Origin: Aliidiomarina sp. B3213
GTDB taxonomy: Bacteria > Pseudomonadota > Gammaproteobacteria > Enterobacterales > Alteromonadaceae
Direction of reading: 5' to 3'
Length of the DNA stretch: 64,000 bases
Assembly (NCBI RefSeq): GCF_003290085.1
Contig: NZ_QMKJ01000002.1
Location: forward strand, 558,001-622,000
Shown one piece after another: positions 56,144 to 64,000 of this stretch. Both the position numbers and the translations under genes were made by a program. A model generated the notes under the pieces. The model did no database searches. It was given only the letters and a program-made list of their open reading frames with translations, and had not been told where the DNA came from. Every line of letters starts with the position of its first letter. Positions within the stretch are counted from its first letter, which is position 1.

Positions 56144-56665
56144 CTAAGGCGCAATTTCTTTCAAATGATAATGCGTAGTCGGACCTGAATGATATGTGGT
56201 GAACACCTCGAACAATCCTTTGAATCGAACCATTACAATGCCAGTTCCGCCTGAACTGTATTCGTAAATAGTATGAGGGCCAATGTCTAAAACCAAAGCA
56301 TAAGGAGAACAGTGAAAATTATTTACGTCTTCATAAAAAGGTAATGGAATTGGGGTTCCCACAACACTTCTGTCGATAACGGCTTCAATATTTAAGTCGC
56401 AAGTCTGCTCCACAATTTGGTTTTCAGCGATGGACATACTGGTATCGATATAGCCATCGAACCGCACAACTTTCCCTTCATTGCGGTCCAGAAACTCGAG
56501 TAAGCCAGTGTCTGAGTTGTCAGAGGTTAAATTGATATTGCCCTGAAAGGTCTCTATTTCCTGCGTCGTAAAAAAGCGGTCGTACACCAACAATGCAAGC
56601 ATTGTCACAACAGCTAATACGATGATAACCAGCGAAACTCGAATAGTTCTTGCGTTGTTTGTCAT
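56144..56665 (-). CDS. Hypothetical membrane-anchored protein
   Basis: 173 aa, family not recognised. One N-terminal transmembrane helix (about 10-29, LVIIVLAVVTMLALLVY), then a 140-residue exported domain, mostly beta-strand by appearance, with two Cys (CDLN and FHCSPY) that could form a disulfide. It lies alone between ftsY and the ahpF terminator. No functional clue from the neighbours. Confidence 0.6.
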   Translation of the reverse strand: MTNNARTIRVSLVIIVLAVVTMLALLVYDRFFTTQEIETFQGNINLTSDNSDTGLLEFLDRNEGKVVRFDGYIDTSMSIAENQIVEQTCDLNIEAVIDRSVVGTPIPLPFYEDVNNFHCSPYALVLDIGPHTIYEYSSGGTGIVMVRFKGLFEVFTTYHSGPTTHYHLKEIAP

Positions 56666-56709
56666 ATATTCACGCCGACTTTGTAATATTTACAGTCGAG
56701 TATCGCAAT

Positions 56710-56740
56710 AAAAAGGGCCAGAGTGAAATCACGCTGACCC
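56710..56740 (-). terminator. ahpC-ahpF terminator
   Basis: Reverse strand GGGTCAGCGTG pairs with CACTCTGGCCC (one mismatch, one wobble) around ATTT, then TTTTT. It lies 24 bp after the ahpF stop. Confidence 0.75.
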
Positions 56741-56763
56741 TTCTTCTCAATTTAGGTAGAAAA

Positions 56764-58377
56764 CTAAGAAGCGACTTGTTCAGCCTCTGCTTTCTGGCTT
56801 TCATAAAGCGCTTCAAGGCGGTCTGAATTCGCGAGCAAATATTCAAACGCTGAAAGAGATGCTTTAGAACCCTCGCCCATCGCAATCACGATTTGCTTAT
56901 ACGGAACCGTGCTTACGTCACCTGCAGCATAGATGCCTTTCTGCGAGGTGTGGCATTTCTCATCAATTTTGATTTCGCCGTATTGAGTTACCTCAACCAC
57001 GTCTTTCACAAACTTGCTGTTAGGCACTAAGCCAATTTGTACGAAGATACCTTCAACGTCTACGCGGACTTTATCGCCAGACACCCGGTCTTGGTACACT
57101 AACGCATTAACTTTCCCGTTTTCGGCGAGTACTTCCTGAGTTGCTGCACTCTTAATAATCTGAATATTGTTTCTAGATTCAGCTTGATTGATCAGCACTT
57201 GGTCTGCGCGTAATTCGTCGGCAAACTCCAGCACAGTTACGCTCTTCACGATACCCGCTAAGTCTAGTGCGGCCTCAATACCCGAGTTACCGCCACCGAT
57301 GACCGCTACGTCTTTGCCTTTAAAGAACGGGCCGTCACAGTGTGGACAGTACGCTACACCATTACCTACGTTTTCTTTCTCGCCTGGAACGCCTAGCTCG
57401 CGCCAATTTGCACCTGTCGCAACAATCAACGTTTTGGTGTCGATGCGTTCACCTGAAGAAAGAACTACAGACTTAATTTCGTCATCAATCACTTCAGACA
57501 CGCGTAAATGCTCTTTTACGGTAATGTCGTAGTCGTTCATGTGCGCAATTAAGTTACCAGTAAGCTCTGGGCCAGTAGTTTTACTCACGGAAATCAAATT
57601 CTCGATACCCATGGTGTCTTTTACCTGACCACCTAAACGCTCGGCAATTAGCGTAACTTTCAAACCTTTACGAGCACTGTAAATTGCTGAAGCTACACCT
57701 GCTGGGCCACCGCCAATAACGGTTACGTCTTGCAGTGGTAGTGCGTCGGCTTCGTCTGGAGCTGCAATGCTGCTGTCTAGCTCCATTAATTTTTCAATAA
57801 GCTGAGCGGCGTCTACTTTACCGTTCGCGAAGAGCTCGCCGTTCACGTACACACTTGGAACGCCCTGAATATCGCGCTCGTTGATCACGTCCTGGAATAA
57901 GCCACCGTCGATCATTTCGCTTGAAATATTGTCATTAAGTAACGCGAATTGATTCAACGCTTGTACTACGTCTGGGCAGTTGTGACAGCTTAGGCTAATG
58001 AACACCTCAAAATGCAGCTTGTCTTTTACTCGAGCGACCATTTTTTGCAAAGACTCGTCAAGCTTCATTGCAGTGCCGGTAGCATGAAGCACAGCCAAGA
58101 TGAGCGAGTTGAACTCGTGCCCACTCGGGATGCCCGAGAACTGAATGCCGGTGTCTTTACCGTCTACTTCAATGAAAAAGCTAATAGGGCTACGTAACTT
58201 GCCTTCAGTGTCACGCTCTTCAACGCTCATTAAATCGTTTGCGCTAGCAATGCCTTCAAGGAAAGTTTTAAGTTCTTCACGCTTTTCATGTTCGCCACTT
58301 TGCAGAACAAAAGAAAGCGGCTGCTTCATGTTTGCAGTGTACTGTTTAATCGCTTGTAAAATGTCTTTAGATAACAT
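56764..58377 (-). CDS. ahpF: Alkyl hydroperoxide reductase subunit F
   Basis: NADH-dependent flavoprotein that reduces AhpC. 537 aa (E. coli 521). N-terminal double-thioredoxin domain with Cys131-X2-Cys134 (CHNC), linker, then a thioredoxin-reductase-like domain: FAD motif [10 protein letters not shown], redox pair Cys344-X2-Cys347 (YCPHCDG), NAD motif [10 protein letters not shown], and the final FAD block GIYAAGDV. All four redox Cys are present. It lies downstream of ahpC after a 134-bp gap with a stem-loop. Confidence 0.96.
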   Translation of the reverse strand: MLSKDILQAIKQYTANMKQPLSFVLQSGEHEKREELKTFLEGIASANDLMSVEERDTEGKLRSPISFFIEVDGKDTGIQFSGIPSGHEFNSLILAVLHATGTAMKLDESLQKMVARVKDKLHFEVFISLSCHNCPDVVQALNQFALLNDNISSEMIDGGLFQDVINERDIQGVPSVYVNGELFANGKVDAAQLIEKLMELDSSIAAPDEADALPLQDVTVIGGGPAGVASAIYSARKGLKVTLIAERLGGQVKDTMGIENLISVSKTTGPELTGNLIAHMNDYDITVKEHLRVSEVIDDEIKSVVLSSGERIDTKTLIVATGANWRELGVPGEKENVGNGVAYCPHCDGPFFKGKDVAVIGGGNSGIEAALDLAGIVKSVTVLEFADELRADQVLINQAESRNNIQIIKSAATQEVLAENGKVNALVYQDRVSGDKVRVDVEGIFVQIGLVPNSKFVKDVVEVTQYGEIKIDEKCHTSQKGIYAAGDVSTVPYKQIVIAMGEGSKASLSAFEYLLANSDRLEALYESQKAEAEQVAS

Positions 58378-58443
58378 GTTTGTTTCCTGCCAAATGGTTA
58401 ACTGAAAAGATTGAAACTACGAATTTGGAAAGGGAGGAAGACA

Positions 58444-58476
58444 GGTGGCCACCGTATGGGGGTGTCGGCAACCACC
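58444..58476 (-). other. Stem-loop between ahpC and ahpF
   Basis: In the leftward transcript GGUGGUUGCCG can pair over 11 positions (three wobbles) with CGGUGGCCACC around an 11-nt loop. No U-run follows. Such a structure may protect the ahpC message or partly stop transcription before ahpF, giving more AhpC than AhpF. Inference. Confidence 0.4.
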
Positions 58477-58511
58477 GCCTTCGCATTCACACACGTAATT
58501 CGTGCAAGGAC

Positions 58512-59075
58512 TTAGATTTTACCTACTAGGTCCAATGAAGGTGCTAGTGTTTCTTCACCTTCTTTCCAAGCCGCAGGGCAAACTTCGCCTGGGTTGTTGC
58601 GAACGTATTGTGCTGCTTTAACTTTACGAACCAAGTCTTCAGCGTCACGACCAATACCTTCAGCAGTGATTTCCATTGCTTGGATGATGCCGTCTGGGTC
58701 AACTACGAAAGTAGCGCGGTCAGCAAGACCCATTTCGTCACGCATAACGTCGAAGTTGCGCGTAATTTCACCTGTTGGATCGCCAATCATGGTGTATTGG
58801 ATTTTGCCAATTGTGTCAGACGAGTCGTGCCACGCTTTGTGCGTGAAGTGAGTGTCTGTAGACACAGAGAATACTTCTACGCCGCGCGCTTGAAGTTCTT
58901 CGTATTTGTCTGCAAGGTCACCAAGCTCAGTTGGGCAAACAAAAGTGAAGTCCGCTGGGTAGAAAAAGAAAATAGACCATTTACCTTCAGTGTCTTTTTC
59001 AGAAACTTCGAAAAATTCACCGTTTTTAAACGCATTCGCTTTAAATGGTTTAATTTTAGTGTTGATCAATGCCAT
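58512..59075 (-). CDS. ahpC: Alkyl hydroperoxide reductase subunit C (peroxiredoxin)
   Basis: Typical 2-Cys peroxiredoxin that reduces H2O2 and organic peroxides. 187 aa, same as E. coli. Peroxidatic Cys47 in FTFVCPTEL, resolving Cys166 in EVCPAAW, GGLG-like and YF-containing regions for decamer formation. Divergent from oxyR, its likely regulator. ATG behind AAGGAGATCGTA. Confidence 0.97.
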   Translation of the reverse strand: MALINTKIKPFKANAFKNGEFFEVSEKDTEGKWSIFFFYPADFTFVCPTELGDLADKYEELQARGVEVFSVSTDTHFTHKAWHDSSDTIGKIQYTMIGDPTGEITRNFDVMRDEMGLADRATFVVDPDGIIQAMEITAEGIGRDAEDLVRKVKAAQYVRNNPGEVCPAAWKEGEETLAPSLDLVGKI

Positions 59076-59210
59076 TACGATCTCCTTACGAGGTTGTATT
59101 TAATGATGCTTGTTTGAAACTGGAGATAGGATACTCAGAATAGAAAGTTTGGTAAATTTGAATTATATTCATTGTATATTCTATTTTTTAGAACACAGGT
59201 TAAACCGTCG
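59076..59210. promoter_or_regulatory. ahpC/oxyR divergent promoter region
   Basis: 135 bp, very AT-rich, between two genes transcribed away from each other. ATAG occurs at 59126 and 59140 and CTAT at 59181, elements of the OxyR motif, but not at the regular 11-bp spacing. OxyR control of both genes is expected from the family; I cannot place the site exactly. Confidence 0.35.
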
Positions 59211-60137
59211 ATGATTTCCATTAAACAACTCAAGTACGCCTTGGCAGTCCAAAAAACGCTGCACTTCAAGAAAGCAGCTGAACTTTGCAATGTTAGCCCC
59301 TCAGCGCTGAGCACCGCACTCAATGAGTTAGAGGCGCAACTAAATATGAAAATCTTCGAGCGCGACACCAAGCGCGTACTCATCACCCCAAGCGGTAGGC
59401 GTATTTTAGAAAAGGCAACGCAAGTACTACTAGATATTGAAGACATGCAAGCGTTAGCAACACTTTATGAAGACCCACTAACAGCGCCCATGGACATTGG
59501 TATCATTCCCACCATAGCCCCGTTTCTGCTGCCACAATTTCTACCCTTACTGAAAGAACGGCACCCGCAAATGAACTTGCAGGTGAAAGAGGAAAGGTCT
59601 CACGTCGTGATCGAGCAAGTACGACAAGGCGAACTAGATGCAGCCATTATTGCACTACCCTATTCTTGCCCAGGTCTACTCACTTTAGAGTTTTGGCACG
59701 AAGACTTTTACTGGGTGGCACATAAAAATAATAGCCGCGCAGACTTACGGGAAATAAGTGGGGAAGATATCGACGAGAACGAGCTACTGTTGCTGCAAGA
59801 AGGTCATTGCCTAAAAGACCATATTCTTGACGCTTGCCACCTGGCGCAAAAGATTTCAGCACGAGGGCTCAGCGCGATCAGTTTAAATACGCTCATTCAA
59901 ATGGTGGCTGGAGGTTTAGGAACAACTCTGGTTCCCGAAATGGCATTACCTCAGCTCATTAGCCAAAATCCGAACTTGGTGTCTGCTCACTTAAAAGAAC
60001 CCGGTCCTCATCGCTCAATAGCCTTTATCACACGCCCTAACTACCCACGTTTCCAATGCGTTGAAGCATTAAGAGACATTGCGGTTGATGCGTTTAAAAC
60101 CATCCACGATAGCGTGGAAGGAAGCCACAGAGGCTAG
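59211..60137 (+). CDS. oxyR: Peroxide-sensing LysR-type regulator OxyR
   Basis: 308 aa (E. coli 305). LysR HTH (KQLKYALAVQKTLHFKKAAE...SPSALSTALNELE) and a regulatory domain with the redox pair Cys200 and Cys209 (EGHCLKDHILDAC), spacing as in E. coli Cys199/Cys208. H2O2 forms the disulfide and switches the protein to activator. The frame opens at 59172, but the ATG at 59211 starts the standard MISIKQLKYA. Divergent from ahpC. Confidence 0.96.
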   Translation: MISIKQLKYALAVQKTLHFKKAAELCNVSPSALSTALNELEAQLNMKIFERDTKRVLITPSGRRILEKATQVLLDIEDMQALATLYEDPLTAPMDIGIIPTIAPFLLPQFLPLLKERHPQMNLQVKEERSHVVIEQVRQGELDAAIIALPYSCPGLLTLEFWHEDFYWVAHKNNSRADLREISGEDIDENELLLLQEGHCLKDHILDACHLAQKISARGLSAISLNTLIQMVAGGLGTTLVPEMALPQLISQNPNLVSAHLKEPGPHRSIAFITRPNYPRFQCVEALRDIAVDAFKTIHDSVEGSHRG

Positions 60138-60164
60138 GCTGTGCCACTGTGGCTAAGGGCATTT

Positions 60165-60578
60165 TCACCAGTATTTTCGGGTATCAATATAATGCTTCAT
60201 ATTGGAAAATAGGTAGGCAAAAGCAAAAAATGCTGGGGTAGCAATAATATCTGGCTCCACCAGCCAGGATACAATACCTAAAGTTAATGTCAGCAGTTCT
60301 GCCATAACTATCTGCTTTCTAACTTTAACTCCCCAAAATAGAAACCGAATGAAAAAAGGCTCTTTAGCCCACGCTTCAGATGATTTATCGATCACAGTAA
60401 TTTCCTCTTGTAGTTTTGAAATATCAACTTCAAACACAGAGGCAAGAGCTTTGAGAGACTCAATACTGGCCTTATTACCGCTTTCAATACGTTGAATAGT
60501 TCGTGTACTTAAACCACTCATAACGGCTAACTGCTCTTGAGACCATTTTCGTTTCTCTCTTAATTGTTTAACTATCAT
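60165..60578 (-). CDS. XRE-type regulator with C-terminal 2TM domain
   Basis: 137 aa. N-terminal HTH (LREKRKWSQEQLAVMSGLSTRTIQRIESG, about 5-33), linker, then two hydrophobic helices (about 91-108 and 112-126) ending KHYIDTRKYW, like the 2TM domain family. A membrane-tethered DNA-binding protein. I use the ATG at 60578 (AGGAGTGAAC before it); the frame runs 69 bp further without a domain. Signal and targets unknown. Confidence 0.75.
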   Translation of the reverse strand: MIVKQLREKRKWSQEQLAVMSGLSTRTIQRIESGNKASIESLKALASVFEVDISKLQEEITVIDKSSEAWAKEPFFIRFLFWGVKVRKQIVMAELLTLTLGIVSWLVEPDIIATPAFFAFAYLFSNMKHYIDTRKYW

Positions 60579-60742
60579 GTTCACTCCTAACCAATGTGCG
60601 AGGAAACCTTCGCAAAAAACAGCTACTGTCGGTGACGAAATTACCACGACAACAACCCGACAGCATCTTTCAAAAGCAACATCTTCCGACTTCGATGTTA
60701 CAATATGGGCTCATGAAGTTATGAACAAACTCTTTGGACGTT

Positions 60743-61342
60743 ATGAACAAACGTAACTCTTTTAAAAACAACACCTCTGCAGCCGGAACCATTCGCATCA
60801 TCGGTGGTGCATGGCGTGGTAGAAAGCTACCCGTGCTCACGGCAGAAGGTTTGCGTCCGACTACGGACCGCTTGAAAGAAACAGTGTTCAATTGGCTTCA
60901 ATTTGAGTTACCAGGTACCCATGTACTTGACGCATTTGCGGGTACGGGAAGTTTGGGGTTAGAAGCACTTTCACGGGGCGCAGCCAGCGCGCTTTTTTTG
61001 GAAATGAACGGAGTGGCTGCCAAACAACTGGAACTGAACCTTGGTCAGCTTAAAACTGCCGAAGGTCGAGTAGAGCAAATCGACACACTGAAGTTTTTGC
61101 AGCAACCCGCAAAGCAACAATTCGATGTTGTGTTCTTAGACCCACCATTTCACAAAAGCTTACTGATGCCAGCTCTAAAAAGCCTTATAGAAAATGGTTG
61201 GTTGGCTGAAGAAGCATGGATATATGTAGAGACCGAGCAGCAGGTTGACCTTAAACTTATGGAAGGTTTGGAACTGTATCGCGAGAAAAAGGCGGGGCAG
61301 TCTCATGCTCGCCTATTTCAATGGACGCAACAGCACCTTTAG
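60743..61342 (+). CDS. rsmD: 16S rRNA (guanine966-N2)-methyltransferase RsmD
   Basis: 199 aa. RIIGGAWRGRKLPV and LRPTTDRLKETVFNWL at the N-terminus, the SAM motif LDAFAGTGSLGLEALSRGA, and catalytic LDPPFHK. Methylates G966 of 16S rRNA. The ATG at 60743 is preferred to a TTG nine bases upstream. A 13-bp sequence spanning the start (GTTATGAACAAAC) is duplicated 22 bp upstream, creating an 11-codon leader frame that ends in rsmD. Confidence 0.93.
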   Translation: MNKRNSFKNNTSAAGTIRIIGGAWRGRKLPVLTAEGLRPTTDRLKETVFNWLQFELPGTHVLDAFAGTGSLGLEALSRGAASALFLEMNGVAAKQLELNLGQLKTAEGRVEQIDTLKFLQQPAKQQFDVVFLDPPFHKSLLMPALKSLIENGWLAEEAWIYVETEQQVDLKLMEGLELYREKKAGQSHARLFQWTQQHL

Positions 61343-61351
61343 AAGCGTCGG

Positions 61352-61942
61352 TTAAGAAAGCCCTAAGTTTGAGTGCCCTTCTTCGCGCGCAATCTTTCTA
61401 ACGTCACTCACTAATGCTTTATCCACGTTAGCCGAGCTTTCTAGGAACTCCACCATCGCTTCTTGAGTTGCCATTTCATAAGCCATAAGCTCATGCTCTT
61501 CGATACATTCATATCGTTTTTTGGGGTCATCTACGTCGGCAAATTCACCCAGTTCCAAATAATGAGAAACACTACCCTGAGAAATTTTCGCTACATCTAA
61601 AAACGGCGCACTTTCTTTGTCGGCAATACCTTGAGCTAGACAACTTAACGCCGTGCAAGTTGCAATAGCGGGATACACTCCGAGCATATCGAAGTCATTA
61701 TCGCTCGGCGTTACAGCCTCTAATTTTTCTTGCCAACGCTCCCAGTCTCCACCTTTATTCACACTAATTTTGTCCCAAACTAAATTTAGCAGCCCTCTTA
61801 ATATTTTCGGGTCACCAAAACCGACATGCTCTGAGAACAAGTTATAGTTTGGAAGTAAGCGCTCACATAAATAAGCAGCTAATACCGCCTGTTGCGCTGG
61901 TTCGAGCTTACGGATACGTTGAAACAAAGTTTTCTGCGACAA
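61352..61942 (-). CDS. YjaG-family protein (DUF416)
   Basis: 196 aa, matching the E. coli YjaG pattern: LEPAQQAVLAAYLCERLLPNY, GFGDPKILRGLLNLVWDKI, DDF-type SDNDFDMLGVYPAIATCTAL and the end AREEGHSNLG. Helical cytosolic protein of unknown function. TTG start supported by AAGGAG seven bases before. Convergent with rsmD. Confidence 0.88.
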   Translation of the reverse strand: MSQKTLFQRIRKLEPAQQAVLAAYLCERLLPNYNLFSEHVGFGDPKILRGLLNLVWDKISVNKGGDWERWQEKLEAVTPSDNDFDMLGVYPAIATCTALSCLAQGIADKESAPFLDVAKISQGSVSHYLELGEFADVDDPKKRYECIEEHELMAYEMATQEAMVEFLESSANVDKALVSDVRKIAREEGHSNLGLS

Positions 61943-61975
61943 TTTAGTCTCCTTTTGCCTAGCTAATTTTGAGAA

Positions 61976-62575
61976 TTAACCGGCCATGCCTTGGCTGACA
62001 TAACGCATAATACCGTCGAGGAACATTTGCACCGCAACCATAATCAAGATCATACCCATTAAACGTTCGATAGCATTCAAACCACGCTGACCCAAGCCTC
62101 GCATAACCACACTGCTAAACATAAGCACCGTAGCAGAAATAAGCCACGCTACACCTGCAGCTACGGTCCAGTCGAACATACGCTCAGGCTCTTGGTTGGC
62201 AAGCAGAATAAGCGACGCCAATAACGAAGGCCCTGAGATCAATGGAATAGCCAAAGGAACAATAAAGGGTTCGTCGCCCGCAGGTAAACCAAGAACACCG
62301 CCCGGCTGCGGGAATATCATACGAAGTGCGATAATAAATAGAATAATACCGCCGGCTATACTTACGCTTTCTTGCCTTAGCCCTAAGCTCGAAAGTAACC
62401 AAGTTCCTGCGTATAAAAACAGCAACATAAATATAAGGGCAAAAATAAGTTCGCGCGCTAACACAACTTTGCGGCGTTTAGGCTCAATATGACGCAATAC
62501 TGAAATGAATATGGGCAAATTACCCAACGGGTTCATAATCAGCAAAAGCGTGATCGAGGCGGTCCATAAATCCAT
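61976..62575 (-). CDS. MarC/YhgN-family inner-membrane protein
   Basis: 199 aa, six hydrophobic helices. MarC signature LLLIMNPLGNLPIFISVLRH at the start, FIVPLAIPLISGPSLLASLI in the middle. Once linked to multiple antibiotic resistance, now considered of unknown function. I start at the ATG at 62575 (GGAGAAACATC upstream); the longer frame adds 45 residues without membrane character. The ORF is 33 bp downstream of the DUF416 start region on the same strand. Confidence 0.9.
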   Translation of the reverse strand: MDLWTASITLLLIMNPLGNLPIFISVLRHIEPKRRKVVLARELIFALIFMLLFLYAGTWLLSSLGLRQESVSIAGGIILFIIALRMIFPQPGGVLGLPAGDEPFIVPLAIPLISGPSLLASLILLANQEPERMFDWTVAAGVAWLISATVLMFSSVVMRGLGQRGLNAIERLMGMILIMVAVQMFLDGIMRYVSQGMAG

Positions 62576-62673
62576 GATGTTTCTCCAAAACGTGTTGGCG
62601 TGTGCTAGCGTATAATAGTTAGCATAGTGTACTCTTTTGCACAAAACCGCACCATAAACATGGGGTAAAAAAC

Positions 62674-63672
62674 TTGACTGGTTGGCAACATGCAGCAGGT
62701 GTCGACGCACTCAACCTGCAAACGATATATCAAGCTGAGCAACTTATTGCTCCGCATATCCATTGCACGCCTGTGTTAACGAGCCGAGGCATTAACGAGC
62801 TTGTGGGTGCCAAACTCTATTTTAAATGTGAAAACTTACAGCGCACCGGCGCATTTAAGTTTCGTGGCGCTTGCCATGCACTACTGCAGCTCAACAGCGA
62901 ACAACGCAAAGCTGGTGTTTATACGGTGTCTTCTGGGAACCATGGCGCGGCACTGGCTTGCGCTGGGGAAAAACTTGGTATTCCGGTTCATGTGGGCGTT
63001 CCAAAGAACGCACCACGGGTTAAAAAGCAAAACATGCAGCGTTATCACGCAAAAATTACCGAACTTGAACTCGGTATGGCAGCGCGAGACGCTTTCGTGG
63101 AAGAGCAACAACAACACAGTCGTGAAATTTTTATACCGCCCTACAATCACCCTACTATTATTGCAGGGCAAGCAACGGCTTCATTAGAGTTAATTAAAGC
63201 CGTGCCAGACTTAAATGCGTTAGTCGCTCCGGTCGGCGGTGGCGGCTTGCTTGCCGGAACTTGCATGGTTGGTCACAGCCAGGACATTCCAGTGTTTGGT
63301 GCTGAACCCGTAAATGTAAATGACGCTTGGGAGTCGTTACAGAAAGGCGCAATTCAAAAAGAAAAAGGTTTAAAAAGTATCTGCGACGGCTTACTTACTA
63401 GGCTTGGTGAATATCCATTTGAAGTCATCCAGTCATTCGTAAAAGACATTTTGTGCATAACCGAAGAAGAAATAGTCGAAGCAATGTACCTTATTTGGCA
63501 GGAACTTAAAGTGGTCATTGAACCTTCTTCAGCAACGGTTCTTGCAGCGGTGATTAAACACAAAGCGCAATTTCAAAAGCAGCGTATTGGCCTTATTATT
63601 AGCGGTGGTAACGTAGACATAGCACGCCTGCCCTGGCATGTAGACAAGTTGGAGTCGCCTCATGAAACTTAA
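62674..63672 (+). CDS. PLP-dependent serine/threonine dehydratase (serine racemase-like)
   Basis: 332 aa, fold type II. PLP lysine in TGAFKFRGA near residue 60, SSGNHGAALA near 90, the glycine-rich phosphate loop VGGGGLLAG near 188, and PSSA before the C-terminus. Length and lack of an ACT regulatory domain fit catabolic dehydratases or serine racemase, not biosynthetic IlvA. TTG start with GGGGT upstream; no in-frame ATG is near. Overlaps the next gene by 11 bp. Confidence 0.87.
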   Translation: MTGWQHAAGVDALNLQTIYQAEQLIAPHIHCTPVLTSRGINELVGAKLYFKCENLQRTGAFKFRGACHALLQLNSEQRKAGVYTVSSGNHGAALACAGEKLGIPVHVGVPKNAPRVKKQNMQRYHAKITELELGMAARDAFVEEQQQHSREIFIPPYNHPTIIAGQATASLELIKAVPDLNALVAPVGGGGLLAGTCMVGHSQDIPVFGAEPVNVNDAWESLQKGAIQKEKGLKSICDGLLTRLGEYPFEVIQSFVKDILCITEEEIVEAMYLIWQELKVVIEPSSATVLAAVIKHKAQFQKQRIGLIISGGNVDIARLPWHVDKLESPHET

Positions 63673-64000
63673 TTGGTCAACTCTTACGGGTCCTACGGTA
63701 CTCGTCAACAGAACGAGAGCGAAGCGTAATATTGAGAGCATGAAGGCAAAAGCTGAAGCAGCACAAGTACAACTTCGCCCACACTTCAAAACACACCAGT
63801 CTACAATTATTGGCAAATGGTTCGGCACACCAGAAACCACGCCTATCGCCGTGTCATCATTAAAAATGGCAAATGAGTTTGCTAGTGCGGGCTGGCGAGA
63901 TATTCATATCGCTATACCTGTAAATCCGAGAGAGCTTCCAGCTTTAAACAATCTAGCCAGTAAAGTGAACCTTACGCTCTCTATTGAACACGAAGACACC
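63662..64000 (+). CDS. DSD1-family PLP enzyme (D-threonine aldolase / D-serine dehydratase-like), partial
   Basis: Only the first 113 codons are in the window; the gene runs off the right edge. GPTVLVNRTRAKRNIESM and LRPHFKTHQS, with Lys43 as the PLP lysine, are the alanine-racemase-like N-terminal domain of D-threonine aldolase and D-serine dehydratase. Overlap with the preceding dehydratase suggests one operon handling L- and D-hydroxy amino acids. The exact reaction cannot be told from this part. Confidence 0.8.
   Translation, partial: MKLNWSTLTGPTVLVNRTRAKRNIESMKAKAEAAQVQLRPHFKTHQSTIIGKWFGTPETTPIAVSSLKMANEFASAGWRDIHIAIPVNPRELPALNNLASKVNLTLSIEHEDT

Noticed and set aside
56670-56885. 71-codon leftward frame at the ahpF end
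   Set aside because: Out-of-frame reading of ahpF and its terminator; basic, low-complexity product.
59076-59210. Precise OxyR binding site
   Set aside because: ATAG and CTAT elements exist but the four-element 11-bp spacing is not met, so only the region was annotated.

Overview
The window is a chromosomal segment of a gammaproteobacterium. Gene content and order (kbl-tdh, glpE-glpG, ubiC-ubiA-plsB-lexA, rpmB-rpmG-slmA-dut-coaBC-radC, gpsA-secB, gpmI-envC, rpoH-ftsX-ftsE-ftsY) fit the order Alteromonadales. A marine Idiomarina/Pseudidiomarina-like organism is my best guess, inferred from synteny and protein flavour rather than from a database search. I see no rRNA, tRNA, CRISPR array, insertion sequence or prophage.

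Layout. 0-2.9 kb: fabR with a FabR-type operator at the window edge, then an exported S9 peptidase. 2.9-6.5 kb: an accessory patch with four leftward genes for small lipoproteins and repeat proteins, a membrane-protein/HTH cassette with a palindrome at its promoter, and a REP-like repeat/hairpin. 6.5-18 kb: pckA, coaD, the threonine-degradation pair kbl-tdh with glpE-glpG, a FliL-like gene, ubiC-ubiA, plsB, and lexA-sulA behind two tandem SOS boxes. 18.4-26.8 kb: a complete aa3-type cytochrome c oxidase cluster (coxB-coxA-ctaG-coxC, SURF1, a small CX3C protein, ctaA, ctaB, SCO) with an antisense DUF2909 gene.

26.8-29.1 kb: the most unusual locus. A lipoprotein C39 cysteine peptidase lies directly downstream of a gene for a Sec-exported small protein with a double-glycine motif and a hydrophobic tail, and both lie downstream of a MATE transporter gene. 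29.1-39.8 kb: polysaccharide deacetylase, a four-repeat DUF4397 lipoprotein, a PilZ protein, nfuA, a secreted M14 peptidase, comF, bioH, mutM, a 2OG-Fe(II) dioxygenase and two small membrane proteins.

39.8-48.4 kb: rpmG (51 codons, identified by direct translation), rpmB, slmA, dut, coaBC, radC, gpsA, secB, a rhodanese, gpmI and envC. 48.4-56.7 kb: a large propeller sensor kinase, a Cys-cluster protein, rpoH with a sigma-E-like promoter, ftsX-ftsE-ftsY and an unknown anchored protein. 56.7-64 kb: ahpF-ahpC opposite oxyR, an HTH/2TM regulator, rsmD, a YjaG-type gene, a MarC protein, a serine/threonine dehydratase and the start of a DSD1-type PLP enzyme cut by the window end.

Several starts were moved to internal ATGs with better ribosome binding sites (ubiC, ubiA, sulA, bioH, ftsX, ftsE, oxyR, marC and others); the reasons are given per gene. 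Residue numbers were counted by hand from the sequence. Promoter and operator calls are by eye.
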